Below are positions 8,736 through 16,495 of a DNA stretch of 64,000 nucleotides, piece by piece. The stretch is from Polyangiaceae bacterium. GTDB lineage: Bacteria > Myxococcota_A > Polyangia > Polyangiales > Polyangiaceae. The stretch is from assembly GCA_041389725.1 (NCBI GenBank), contig JAWKRG010000005.1:372001-436000 (forward strand), read 5' to 3'. The notes beneath the pieces were generated by a model. The model worked only from the letters and a program-made list of their open reading frames with translations, was not told where the DNA came from and searched no databases. The position numbers and the translations under genes were made by a program. Numbering within the stretch: the first letter of the stretch is position 1; every line of letters starts with the position of its first letter.

Positions 8736-9818
8736 ATGCTCGCACGCGCAGGTTGGCCAAGGGTCTCCTACGTGCTCGTCCTGGGGCTTGGCCTAGGCGC
8801 ATGCGGTGCTGACGACTCGACTGATGACGAGCCGTCGCCAGCGCAACCCGTCGTCGATGCCTCAGGTCTAGGAGCGCAACCCCCGCCACCCAACGGTGGA
8901 AAGCAGGGTTCGGGGACAACCCCGACCGTGATGGCCGTCCGTCGCTTCTTCCTTGGCCTGCAAGACCCTGATGGAAAGCCCAATCCCGACGCGTGGGTTC
9001 AGTACGGGTACAACCTGGACGGTCTGATATCGACAACGAAAGGCACGAATCATTGCGAACTCCGCCCGAACACTCCTCCGACCAACAAGAAGGATGGGGA
9101 ATCTGGAATCGACGATAGTTTCGGTCAAAACATCGTTCCCATCTTGCGCACGCTTTCTCCCGAACTGGAAAACGGTCAGAATCAAGCAGTCGAGACCGGG
9201 AAGAGCACGCTCTTGATTGTCCTCGACAATCTGGATGCTGCAGCAGACCAACTCGACATCTCGGGTAGCGTCTACGCATCCGGTGAGCTGGGCGGTGCTC
9301 CGACGCTCGATGGGACTGACCGTTGGCCCGTGGTGGAGTCCAGCATCGATCCTGAGACGAATCTGGCCCGATCAGTGATCCATGGTAGCTACGTTTCCAA
9401 CGGGGTCTGGGTGGCCAGAGTGCAGGGGACTCTCGGCGTACCCATCATGCTTCGTGAGGCACGAGTCGTCGTGCCGGTGCACGACGCAGTGATCTCCATG
9501 TCGATCCAAGGCGTCGGCTCGACTGCCAGCGCGCGAGCTGGCGTGATGGCGGGCTGGGTTGCAGCGGACGACTTGGTGTCAAGGCTAGAGCAAGCCGTTG
9601 GAGCGGCGAGCCTTGGGTCGTTGTGCCCCGGTAGCCAATACGTGGAGCATGGGCTCAGGGTAGTGCGGCAAGCAAGCGACATCGTACACGGATCCGCGAA
9701 CGGTGACCCCAACGTGAAATGTGACGCGATCAGTTTGGGGATCGGGTTCGAGGCAAGCGCGGCGCAGCTGGGTGAACAGGTCGTGGATCCCGCGGTAGAA
9801 GACCCTTGCGCTCACTAA
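8736..9818 (+). CDS. Lipoprotein, function unknown
   Basis: 360 residues from ATG 8736, chosen because it places a compact signal peptide (VSYVLVLGLGLGACG) at the N-terminus; the frame is open further upstream across the divergent promoter. The lipidated Cys is followed by a short acidic linker and then a domain beginning RRFFLGLQDPDGKPNPDAW with YGYNLDGLIS. Cys residues in NHCELRP, SLCPGSQ, VKCDAI and DPCAH suggest disulfides, fitting an extracytoplasmic site. I do not recognise an enzyme family. It may share control with the divergent lipoprotein gene. Confidence 0.82.
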   Translation: MLARAGWPRVSYVLVLGLGLGACGADDSTDDEPSPAQPVVDASGLGAQPPPPNGGKQGSGTTPTVMAVRRFFLGLQDPDGKPNPDAWVQYGYNLDGLISTTKGTNHCELRPNTPPTNKKDGESGIDDSFGQNIVPILRTLSPELENGQNQAVETGKSTLLIVLDNLDAAADQLDISGSVYASGELGGAPTLDGTDRWPVVESSIDPETNLARSVIHGSYVSNGVWVARVQGTLGVPIMLREARVVVPVHDAVISMSIQGVGSTASARAGVMAGWVAADDLVSRLEQAVGAASLGSLCPGSQYVEHGLRVVRQASDIVHGSANGDPNVKCDAISLGIGFEASAAQLGEQVVDPAVEDPCAH

Positions 9819-9842
9819 GTAGTCCGCGCTCGGCCAGCCTCT

Positions 9843-9868
9843 GAGGTTCTCCGCGTGCGCCGAACCTC
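9843..9868. terminator. Inverted repeat between two same-strand genes
   Basis: GAGGTTC at 9843-9849 and GAACCTC at 9862-9868 are perfect 7-base arms around a 12-base GC-rich loop, 25 bp after the stop of the preceding lipoprotein gene. There is no T-run, so a weak or Rho-assisted terminator, or an operator, are both possible. Confidence 0.35.
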
Positions 9869-9964
9869 GACGCGAAGGGCATGAGTAGTGTCCAGGGGCG
9901 GACCTCCCTAGACCCCAAACCAATGGCCCTTTCTTGCGGTCTGATCGCGTGCCAGGATTCACGG

Positions 9965-12463
9965 ATGTTCACGAATCCTCGTCATCCGAGGGCATTCCGC
10001 GTTCTTCACTTCATCGCTTTGTTTGCAGGGCTCCTGGTCGTGCTTGCATCGTCGGCCTGCACCAGCGACGAGAGCGCCTCTTCATCGGGGACCGAGGCCC
10101 CGCCGCCCGGTGGCATCTTGCGCGTGTACGTGCTCGGATTGCCCGAGGGGCAGGCTGGCGCGGTCGTCGTCAGCGGCAAGGACTATGAGCAGACGTTGAG
10201 CGCGAGCGCGGACGTGCCCGTCGAGCCGGGTGAGTACGTGGTGATCGCGCGGGGCATTGCCGACGAGGATCTTGCCGACGGCAGCGGCTTTTTGGCGAAG
10301 GAGGGCAGCACCACGGTCACGGTGACGGCGGAGGAGGGCGCAGTCGTGCGCGTGCAGTACGAAGCCGTCGCTCCGAAGATCGCGGACGAAGCGCGCGTCG
10401 TCGGCAAAGAAACCGCTGACGCACTCGACAAGCTGACCAGCGATGACACCGGTGCCACCACGCTGGTCTTTTCGTCATCGACGACGGAGACCTCGAGTTG
10501 GCAAGCGGGGGACTTGCTCGTCTTTGGCGTGACCGACAAGACGCCGCAGGGCTTCTTGGGTCGCGTGGTGTCGAGCGACGGCAAGACCGTCGAGACCGAA
10601 CCCGCCGCCCTGCAGGACCTCATTCAGGAAGGCGTGATCGACTTCTCCAAGAGCTTCACCCCCGATGACATCAGCGCGGTGGAGAACCTGACTCAGTTCG
10701 CGCCGAACCTGCGCCTATGCGGAAGCTTGACCTCCGGGCTCGGCGCCAGCTCGGGCGCCGTGGGCGTTGCGCTCACGGTTGGCGGCGAGCTGTGCATCAG
10801 TCCCACTCTGGACATCAACCTGGGATTTCGCCTGTTTGCGCCGCCGGACATCTACGTGCGCGCTGCCGCAGGCGTGACGGGTTCCCTGTTCGTGGAAGGC
10901 ACCGCCACCGTGGGCATCGAGAAAGAGATCCCGATCCTCACCATTCAACTCGGGACCATCACCATTCCTTTGGGACCCGTGCCGGTGGTGATCTTGCCGC
11001 AGCTCACGATCTCCGTTGGCGCCGGCGGCAAGGTCACGGCGGGGGTCACCGCCGGCATCGACTTCGCCCTGAACCCCACGGGCGGCTTCCACTACGACGG
11101 TGGCAAGGACAAGTTCTATCCCTTCGCTGCGGAGACCCATGACTTTGGCTTTCACTGGCCAGAGCCGATTGCGACAGCGACGCTCGAAGGTTTTGCCGGT
11201 CCCAACATCGACATCTTGTTCTACGGCGTCGCTGGCCCCTACGTTGGCGTCCGAGGCTACCTCGCTTTCGATGTAGATCTGCTGAACGCTCCTGCCTGGG
11301 AGCTTCACGCTGGGCTCGATCTGAACGCGGGTATCACCACCAATCGCTTGTTCAAGATCGACTGGACGGCGTCACTCTTGAACTTCGATGTCCTGCTCGC
11401 GACCAGTGAGGACACGCCGCCAAACGGAACCAAACTCGGGGGCACTGCGAGCCACGCCGCCTTGGTGAATCCTGCGCTGGCGAGTGACGACGTGATGATC
11501 ATTGCTGCGGGCAGCGAGGTGCGCGCGGTAAAGACGAAGGGCGCGGCGGAGTGGGCGTACACGGGCAGCGCGCCGATGACGAGCGTGCTGCGTGCGAGCG
11601 ACGGCAACATCTACGCGGCGGACTTCGATGGCAGCGTCTACGCCCTGGACAAGAATGGCGCTCAGCGCTGGACGCAGACGATGTCGTCCCGCGCCTCCTT
11701 GGCGAGTCCAGCCGCTGACAAGCTCTACGTGGGCGAAGGCGCGTTCGTCCGCTCGCTCGATACTCAGAACGGCGCGGAACTGTGGAACGTGGACGTGGGC
11801 GACAGCGTGCGCTCCGTGGCCGTGGCAAAGGACGGCACGCTCTACGCGACGACCTTCAACGGCGTGAATGCGGTCACCTCGAGCGGCGCGCTGGCCTGGG
11901 CACAGCCGCCGAGCATCGGACAGACCGCGGCACCCGGAGCCGCCATTGCACCCGACGGCACGATCTACGTGGCCGTGTACGACGGCCCCGTGAAGCTTGC
12001 CGCCGTCTCGCCGAGTGGCGCGGTCAAATGGATGCAAGCCGCGCTCAGCTCGGACCAACCATCGAGTCCGGTCGTGGGCGCCGACGGCACCATCTATCTG
12101 TGCGGTACGCTGCCGGATCCGAGCTTGGTCGCGCTAAACCCCGCCGATGGCAGTGTGAAGTGGAAGTACCGTCACGACGAATACTGCGAAGGCCCGCCGG
12201 CGCTTGCCGAGAACGGCACGCTCTACATGATGACGGACGCGTCCATGCGCGCCCTCGACGCAGCGACCGGCAAGGAGCTGTGGAACGAGCCGACGCCCGG
12301 AAATGGCAGCAGTCCGACGGGTTCGCCGTTGTTCTTGCCGAGCGGCATCGTCGTTGGGGTCAACTCGGGTGGACTGTGGTCCTTCTACGCGGGCACTGGC
12401 CTTGCGACCCACGGCTGGCCGCGCGCCGGTGGCAACAACGCCAGCACGGGGGTGAGCCCGTGA
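9965..12463 (+). CDS. Lipoprotein with C-terminal PQQ-type beta-propeller
   Basis: 832 residues from ATG 9965, which leads straight into a signal peptide ending in the lipobox ASSAC. After an acidic Ser-rich linker comes a beta-rich N-terminal domain, then a glycine-rich all-beta middle region with repeated GVTAG and GAGGKVTAGV patterns. From about residue 515 there are roughly seven blades of a PQQ/WD-like propeller, each with a core like DGNIYAADFDGSVYALDKNG, DGTLYATTFNGVNAV or DGTIYLCGTLP. Such propellers usually bind partners or quinones; no PQQ-dehydrogenase catalytic motif is seen. Its TGA overlaps the GTG of the next lipoprotein gene, so the two are translationally coupled. Confidence 0.88.
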   Translation: MFTNPRHPRAFRVLHFIALFAGLLVVLASSACTSDESASSSGTEAPPPGGILRVYVLGLPEGQAGAVVVSGKDYEQTLSASADVPVEPGEYVVIARGIADEDLADGSGFLAKEGSTTVTVTAEEGAVVRVQYEAVAPKIADEARVVGKETADALDKLTSDDTGATTLVFSSSTTETSSWQAGDLLVFGVTDKTPQGFLGRVVSSDGKTVETEPAALQDLIQEGVIDFSKSFTPDDISAVENLTQFAPNLRLCGSLTSGLGASSGAVGVALTVGGELCISPTLDINLGFRLFAPPDIYVRAAAGVTGSLFVEGTATVGIEKEIPILTIQLGTITIPLGPVPVVILPQLTISVGAGGKVTAGVTAGIDFALNPTGGFHYDGGKDKFYPFAAETHDFGFHWPEPIATATLEGFAGPNIDILFYGVAGPYVGVRGYLAFDVDLLNAPAWELHAGLDLNAGITTNRLFKIDWTASLLNFDVLLATSEDTPPNGTKLGGTASHAALVNPALASDDVMIIAAGSEVRAVKTKGAAEWAYTGSAPMTSVLRASDGNIYAADFDGSVYALDKNGAQRWTQTMSSRASLASPAADKLYVGEGAFVRSLDTQNGAELWNVDVGDSVRSVAVAKDGTLYATTFNGVNAVTSSGALAWAQPPSIGQTAAPGAAIAPDGTIYVAVYDGPVKLAAVSPSGAVKWMQAALSSDQPSSPVVGADGTIYLCGTLPDPSLVALNPADGSVKWKYRHDEYCEGPPALAENGTLYMMTDASMRALDAATGKELWNEPTPGNGSSPTGSPLFLPSGIVVGVNSGGLWSFYAGTGLATHGWPRAGGNNASTGVSP

Positions 12464-13104
12464 ACGCGCGCGCATTGCTCGCGGTTGTGCTCTGCGTATC
12501 GAGTGTGTCGATTGCGTCCGCTTGTGGCGACAGCGACTCGGGCGCCGCTGGCTCGGGTGGGAAGCCCGGGCTACCGCTCTTGGAGGCCGGGCCGGAAGCC
12601 AGCGCTGTGGAGTGCGGCGGCAGTACCTGCGAGCCCATGAGCTTTCGCGACGTGACGACGTTGTCAGCCTGCTGCGCTGAGAATGGATGCGGCATCGATC
12701 TCACGTCGCTTTCGCCCTATTTGCCTGCGGCCGCCGAGTGCACGCCTCTGAACAGCGCAGGCGTAGCGGACCCCGCGTGTCCTTCGCATGCTGCGCCCAG
12801 CACACTCTACGGAGCACAGCTGCAAGGTTGCTGCCGCGCTGATCACACCTGCGGAGTGTTCGTGAAGTTGTCGGCGGACATCGATCTGGGCTGCGTCACG
12901 GCGGGTAGCGTGCTGGAAGAAGCGTCGACCTCCTTGCCCTGTGGTTTCGGCGATGCGAATGTCGGCGATGCCGCTGTTGGCGATGCGAATGTCGGCGATG
13001 CCGCTGTCGGTGATGCCGCTGTTGGGGATGGGGCGCTCGATGCGAACGATGGCGACGCTTTTGCGCCTGACGCCAACGTTGCGGACGCCGCCGAAGCCGG
13101 GTGA
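12460..13104 (+). CDS. Cys-rich lipoprotein with Asp/Ala pentapeptide-repeat C-terminus
   Basis: 214 residues from GTG 12460, overlapping the preceding stop by four bases (GTGA). Signal peptide LLAVVLCVSSVSIASAC supplies the lipidated Cys. The middle has paired Cys (CGGSTCEPM, ACCAENGCGIDL, GCCRADHTCG), a pattern seen in many myxobacterial surface lipoproteins. The C-terminus is an acidic tandem repeat (GDANV/GDAAV units). Coupled expression with the beta-propeller lipoprotein suggests the two act together on the cell surface. No biochemical function can be assigned. Confidence 0.82.
   Translation: MNARALLAVVLCVSSVSIASACGDSDSGAAGSGGKPGLPLLEAGPEASAVECGGSTCEPMSFRDVTTLSACCAENGCGIDLTSLSPYLPAAAECTPLNSAGVADPACPSHAAPSTLYGAQLQGCCRADHTCGVFVKLSADIDLGCVTAGSVLEEASTSLPCGFGDANVGDAAVGDANVGDAAVGDAAVGDGALDANDGDAFAPDANVADAAEAG
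12949..13038. repeat. 15-bp in-frame tandem repeat, six units
   Basis: Six 15-bp units of the type GGCGATGCGAATGTC or GGCGATGCCGCTGTT encode GDANV, GDAAV, GDANV, GDAAV, GDAAV and GDGAL. The alternation of two unit types gives a 30-bp higher-order period, a sign of block duplication. Confidence 0.9.
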
Positions 13105-13131
13105 ATCGGCGTCAGTCTGCCTGCGACCAGA

Positions 13132-13683
13132 TCAGGCGCGCCTAGCCGTCCGCTTCGCCGCCTTCTTCGTCGACTTGGCACGGCGCTTCGATGCGGCTGC
13201 TCGCGATGCGGCGCTGCGCGCGACGGCGCCCGCCTTCGCCTTCGCGCTCTTCTTCGCGCTAGCGCGCGCGGGCTTTGCCGTGGTGCGCGTCGCCTTCTCC
13301 GCGCTGGCGCGCGCGGGCTTTGCGGCGAACTTCAGCTTCACCGCTGCCACGCGGAACTTCACGATCTTCGTGATCAACGCCAGCGGCATCGGTTCGTCGA
13401 GGGGAAAGCGTACCGAGCCTTTGGCGCTCTCGTAGCGAGAGAGCTCGCGTTTGAACTCGACGATGGCGGAGGGCGTCGGATAGAAGCCGACGTGGTGCTC
13501 GTACCCCGCAAAGTGGACCAGGTTCTCGCCAAGCACAAACGTTGGGATCTGGTACTTGACCGTCTCTTCGGCGCCCGGCGCCGCCTTCTTGATGGCAGCG
13601 CGGACTTGTCGCAGGTGCTTCTGTACGTCTCGCGGAAAGCGGGCGATGTAGTCGTCGATGGCGTTTGGGCGCGGAGCGTTCAT
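13132..13683 (-). CDS. DUF1801/YdhG-like protein with histone-H1-like tail
   Basis: 183 residues. The first 120 form a DUF1801/YdhG-type domain: IDDYIARFPRDVQKHLRQVR, then AAPGAEETVKYQIPTF, then FAGYEHHVGFYPTPSAI, the usual motif order of that family. The last 60 or so residues are almost only Lys, Arg, Ala and Ser (KPARASAEKA, KSAKAKAGA, ASKRRAKSTKKAAKR), resembling histone H1 or AlgP tails and able to bind nucleic acid. KPARASA occurs twice. No signal peptide, so cytoplasmic or nucleoid-associated. DUF1801 proteins normally end after the domain, so the tail is an addition. Two other proteins of this broad family lie in the window (19693-20286 and 25394-25801). Confidence 0.88.
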   Translation of the reverse strand: MNAPRPNAIDDYIARFPRDVQKHLRQVRAAIKKAAPGAEETVKYQIPTFVLGENLVHFAGYEHHVGFYPTPSAIVEFKRELSRYESAKGSVRFPLDEPMPLALITKIVKFRVAAVKLKFAAKPARASAEKATRTTAKPARASAKKSAKAKAGAVARSAASRAAASKRRAKSTKKAAKRTARRA

Positions 13684-13771
13684 GCGGCCGACGCTAGTCG
13701 CAGGACGTCGCGCTCGCTAGCACGAAGACGTCGACGCGGATCGCGGCGGCGCCCGACGTCAACGAGCCTCT

Positions 13772-13796
13772 CGCAGCGCTCCAGGTCAGCGCTGCG
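13772..13796 (-). terminator. Hairpin after ferritin-like lipoprotein gene
   Basis: Nine-base arms CGCAGCGCT (13772-13780) and AGCGCTGCG (13788-13796) with a 7-base loop lie two bases beyond the stop of the minus-strand gene 13799-15121. No T-run follows, so it is an incomplete intrinsic terminator or an mRNA 3'-end stabiliser. Confidence 0.5.
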
Positions 13797-13798
13797 TC

Positions 13799-15121
13799 TT
13801 ACGCCGCCCACAGCGCGCGCCGTAGACCCTGCATCAGCGATGCGGCTTGCGCGGCCGTCGGCATGCCTGCCACGGAGTTGATCGCGGGCTGAAGATCTCG
13901 AGCCAGATCCGCATCCAGTTCCGCGACCGCGCGCTCACGGGCTTCCTCCAACTGCGTCAGCTCTCCGGCGCTCAACTGTTCGCGTAACCAGACATCGAGA
14001 TCGGCGGAAAGCTCGGCGTGTGAAGTTTCGTCCGTCGCAATGACGGACATCGCCGCGCGCACCTCGGGATCGGTCGCGCGTCGCGCCTGGAAGTGAGCGC
14101 ACGCCGCGCCATAGGTCTCGCGCACGCAGCCTTCGACGACATTCTCCAGGGCGATCTCCAACAGCGGGCGGACCGGTCGCAGCTCGACGCGCACGGGTTC
14201 GAGCGCGCCACCGAAGCGCTTCGCCAGCTCGAGCATGATGCGGCTGTGATGCACTTCTTCGGCCCGCGCGCGCCGCGCACGCTCGATGAGCGATCGCGGT
14301 GCGCCATGGGCCACCAGCTCTCGTTCGAGCAAAGCAAAGGCGACCACCGCTGCGGTCTCGAGGTGGTACAGACCCGCGAAGTATCGGCCGAGCTCCGAAC
14401 CCTCGCTCCCTTCGCACGCTGCGAGGCCTTCGGGTCTGCGCCCAGCGCAGGAAGAACCGACCTTGGGCTCCCCGATCGGCTTCATGGCGACGCTTCCGTC
14501 GGGCGACACGGTGATGCGATGGAGCTGCCAGGTGAATGGGCAGTCGCTGGTCATGACGTCGGCATCGGTCACGAACTTGCCGGAACCATCCGCGTACACG
14601 GCGTTGCAGTCGATGTCCTGGCCCTGCGCCCAGAGCACCAGCGCGGCCTCGTTCGGGGTATCGACGGATCCCAGCAATGAAAGCAGCGCGTCTTTCGTCG
14701 AGATGTCTTGCACGTCATCGCCCTGAGTGCGAACCAGGTAGTGATACGAAATCGACTGAGCCGCGATCCTCAGCCCGTTCTCCGCGCAGTTCGTGGCAGA
14801 TGTCAGGTAGCAGTCAGGGCGCGCTTCCGCGACGGCAGCGGCACACACCGTCGCATCGGACGCGCCGCCGCACTCGGTGCCGCTCGATTCCAGCAACGTC
14901 GGGTCCGAGCCGCTTTGACCTTGGTACACGCCGAGGTAGTCGAAGGGCTGCGGCGTGTTGAGACCGCGGGTCAGAGCCGGCGCCGTGTCGATGCACTCCA
15001 TGGTGGCAGGGGCGCCGCCCAGTCCGCCGGGCGTGCCCTCTTCCGAAGAGCCGCCGCACGCGCTGGCCAGAGTTGCCGCGACGATGCTGCCGAGAATGCC
15101 GTGGAGGTTCGTAGCTTTCAT
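13799..15121 (-). CDS. Lipoprotein with C-terminal ferritin-like domain
   Basis: 440 residues from ATG 15121 (MKATNLHGILG). The signal peptide ends ATLASACGG, a lipobox. A Cys-containing N-terminal domain of about 220 residues (CIDTAPALTRGLNTPQPFDYLG) is of unknown type. From about residue 240 there is a four-helix ferritin-like domain with likely di-metal ligands: Glu in YHLETAA, ExxH in AEEVHHSR, Glu in ENVVEGCVRETYG and ExxH in DETSHAEL. These are the paired Glu and ExxH elements of ferritin and rubrerythrin-like proteins. Exported ferritin-like lipoproteins are uncommon; metal storage or peroxide handling at the cell surface is inferred. A hairpin follows the stop. Confidence 0.85.
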   Translation of the reverse strand: MKATNLHGILGSIVAATLASACGGSSEEGTPGGLGGAPATMECIDTAPALTRGLNTPQPFDYLGVYQGQSGSDPTLLESSGTECGGASDATVCAAAVAEARPDCYLTSATNCAENGLRIAAQSISYHYLVRTQGDDVQDISTKDALLSLLGSVDTPNEAALVLWAQGQDIDCNAVYADGSGKFVTDADVMTSDCPFTWQLHRITVSPDGSVAMKPIGEPKVGSSCAGRRPEGLAACEGSEGSELGRYFAGLYHLETAAVVAFALLERELVAHGAPRSLIERARRARAEEVHHSRIMLELAKRFGGALEPVRVELRPVRPLLEIALENVVEGCVRETYGAACAHFQARRATDPEVRAAMSVIATDETSHAELSADLDVWLREQLSAGELTQLEEARERAVAELDADLARDLQPAINSVAGMPTAAQAASLMQGLRRALWAA

Positions 15122-15295
15122 GGCCGCGAGCATAGCAACGCGTGTACCACCCGTGGAATTCGCTGAGGAAACTGCAGTTCCGGGCGAGCACGACGGGCAC
15201 GCCGGCCCGAGTTGGCACAGTCTGGCGCGACCGGACCGCGCGAAACCGCACCGGCCAAACTAGCGTGGTGAGTCGCCACTCGCGACGGACTTCGA

Positions 15296-15631
15296 CTAGG
15301 CACGGCCCTCGTGGGTGCGGCCCCAGTCATATAGAGCCTGCAAGACAGGCTGGAGTGAAGCGCCAAGGCCCGTCAGCACGTAGTGGTGGTACCGAGCCTC
15401 GCCGTCCACCGGGAGTCGGTCGACGAGCCCGTCGCGTTCCAGTTCATGCAGTCGCTGCGTCAGCATCTTCTGGCTGAGCCGCGGCACCAACTGCCGGAGA
15501 TCGCCGTACCGCTTCGGTCCCTGTTTGAGCTGTGCCAGCAACACCGTCTTCCACTTGCCTCCAAGCACGTTCATTGTTCGCTCTACCGGGCAGCCGAACG
15601 GTTTCTGACGCATGCTGCGTTTCTGGCGCAT
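15296..15631 (-). CDS. HxlR-family transcriptional regulator
   Basis: 111 residues. The HxlR winged helix-turn-helix is clear: CPVERTMNVLGGKWKTVLL, then GPKRYGDLRQLVPRLSQKMLTQRLHELERDGLV and RYHHYVLTGLG. The family binds palindromic DNA as a dimer and often senses reactive species through the N-terminal Cys, here Cys14. The N-terminus shows a duplicated MRQK start (MRQKRSMRQKPFG), so either ATG 15631 or ATG 15613 may be used. It is divergent from the ABM-hemoglobin gene at 15712, with two inverted repeats between them; autorepression and control of the hemoglobin fusion are likely. Confidence 0.93.
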   Translation of the reverse strand: MRQKRSMRQKPFGCPVERTMNVLGGKWKTVLLAQLKQGPKRYGDLRQLVPRLSQKMLTQRLHELERDGLVDRLPVDGEARYHHYVLTGLGASLQPVLQALYDWGRTHEGRA

Positions 15632-15636
15632 TCTGG

Positions 15637-15651
15637 GACGGTGCGACCGTC
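15637..15651. promoter_or_regulatory. Candidate HxlR operator 1
   Basis: GACGGT and ACCGTC arms with a 3-base centre form a perfect inverted repeat six bases upstream of the HxlR start, in the 80-bp divergent promoter region. Confidence 0.5.
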
Positions 15652-15663
15652 CAACCGTGTCGT

Positions 15664-15685
15664 CAACGCACCGTTTGGTGCGTTG
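15664..15685. promoter_or_regulatory. Candidate HxlR operator 2
   Basis: CAACGCACC and GGTGCGTTG are perfect 9-base arms around GTTT, 27 bp upstream of the ABM-hemoglobin start. This is the strongest palindrome in the divergent region and a natural site for a dimeric HxlR repressor. Confidence 0.6.
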
Positions 15686-15711
15686 GGCGGTGGCGCGATA
15701 GGTTCCGCGGG

Positions 15712-16440
15712 ATGATCATCGAGTACATCCGGTACAACATCAGCGAGAACGAACGTTCTGCCTTCGAAGCCGCCTACGAGCGGGCTTGCGTCAGTCTCGA
15801 CGCCAGCCCACATTGCCTGGCGCATGAACTCAGTCGGTGCCACGAGGAGCCGCAGCGCTACATTTTGCGCATCGAGTGGGACTCGCTACAGGGTCACCTC
15901 GATGGGTTTCGTAAGAGCGAGGTATTTCGCCACTTCCTAGAGGAAGTCAGACCCTTCATTCCACGCATCGAGGAGATGCAGCACTACGAAGTTGGCACCC
16001 GGCAATCGATCTACTCGACCTTGGGTGGCGCGGGACCCTTCTTCCGTCTCGCAAAGCGCATGCATGAACTCATGCGTGAGGACGACACGATAGGTCCACT
16101 GTTTACCCATGCCGCCCCCACGCATGTCCCTCACCTGGGCATGTGGCTCGTCGAGGTGTTCGGTGGACCAAAGCTCTACAGCGAGACCCTCGGAGACATC
16201 GGGCCGATCCTCTCGCGACACGCGAACCGTGACATCACGGAGGAGCAACGTGCTGCCTTCGCCGCGTGCGCGCGGCGGGCCGTCGACGAGATCGTGCCGC
16301 CGGCTCAACAGTCCGCTCGAGATGCCATCGCGCGCTACGTGGAATGGGGTACGCATGTCGCCGTCAGCAACTCTCGGCCGGACCATGTGGCTGACCCGGG
16401 CGCCGGTGTGCCGAGCTGGGGATGGGACTCCACCTCGTAG
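15712..16440 (+). CDS. ABM domain-group II truncated hemoglobin fusion
   Basis: 242 residues from ATG 15712. Residues 1-95 form an antibiotic biosynthesis monooxygenase (ABM) ferredoxin-like domain (MIIEYIRYNISENERSAFE, then LRIEWDSLQGHLDGFRKSEVF). Residues 105-225 form a truncated hemoglobin: FFRLAKRMHELMREDDTIG, VEVFGGPKLYSE, and a probable proximal His in SRHANRDIT. Such chimeras are known from Streptomyces avermitilis and relatives; roles in oxygen or NO chemistry or in oxidising small aromatic compounds have been proposed. The divergent HxlR gene and the palindromes suggest induction by a reactive or aromatic compound. The protein is probably cytoplasmic. Confidence 0.88.
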   Translation: MIIEYIRYNISENERSAFEAAYERACVSLDASPHCLAHELSRCHEEPQRYILRIEWDSLQGHLDGFRKSEVFRHFLEEVRPFIPRIEEMQHYEVGTRQSIYSTLGGAGPFFRLAKRMHELMREDDTIGPLFTHAAPTHVPHLGMWLVEVFGGPKLYSETLGDIGPILSRHANRDITEEQRAAFAACARRAVDEIVPPAQQSARDAIARYVEWGTHVAVSNSRPDHVADPGAGVPSWGWDSTS

Positions 16441-16495
16441 CGCAAGCGCGAGGGTCTAGGCTGTGGCGTGGTGCCTCGCGTGCTAACGTCGGCCC

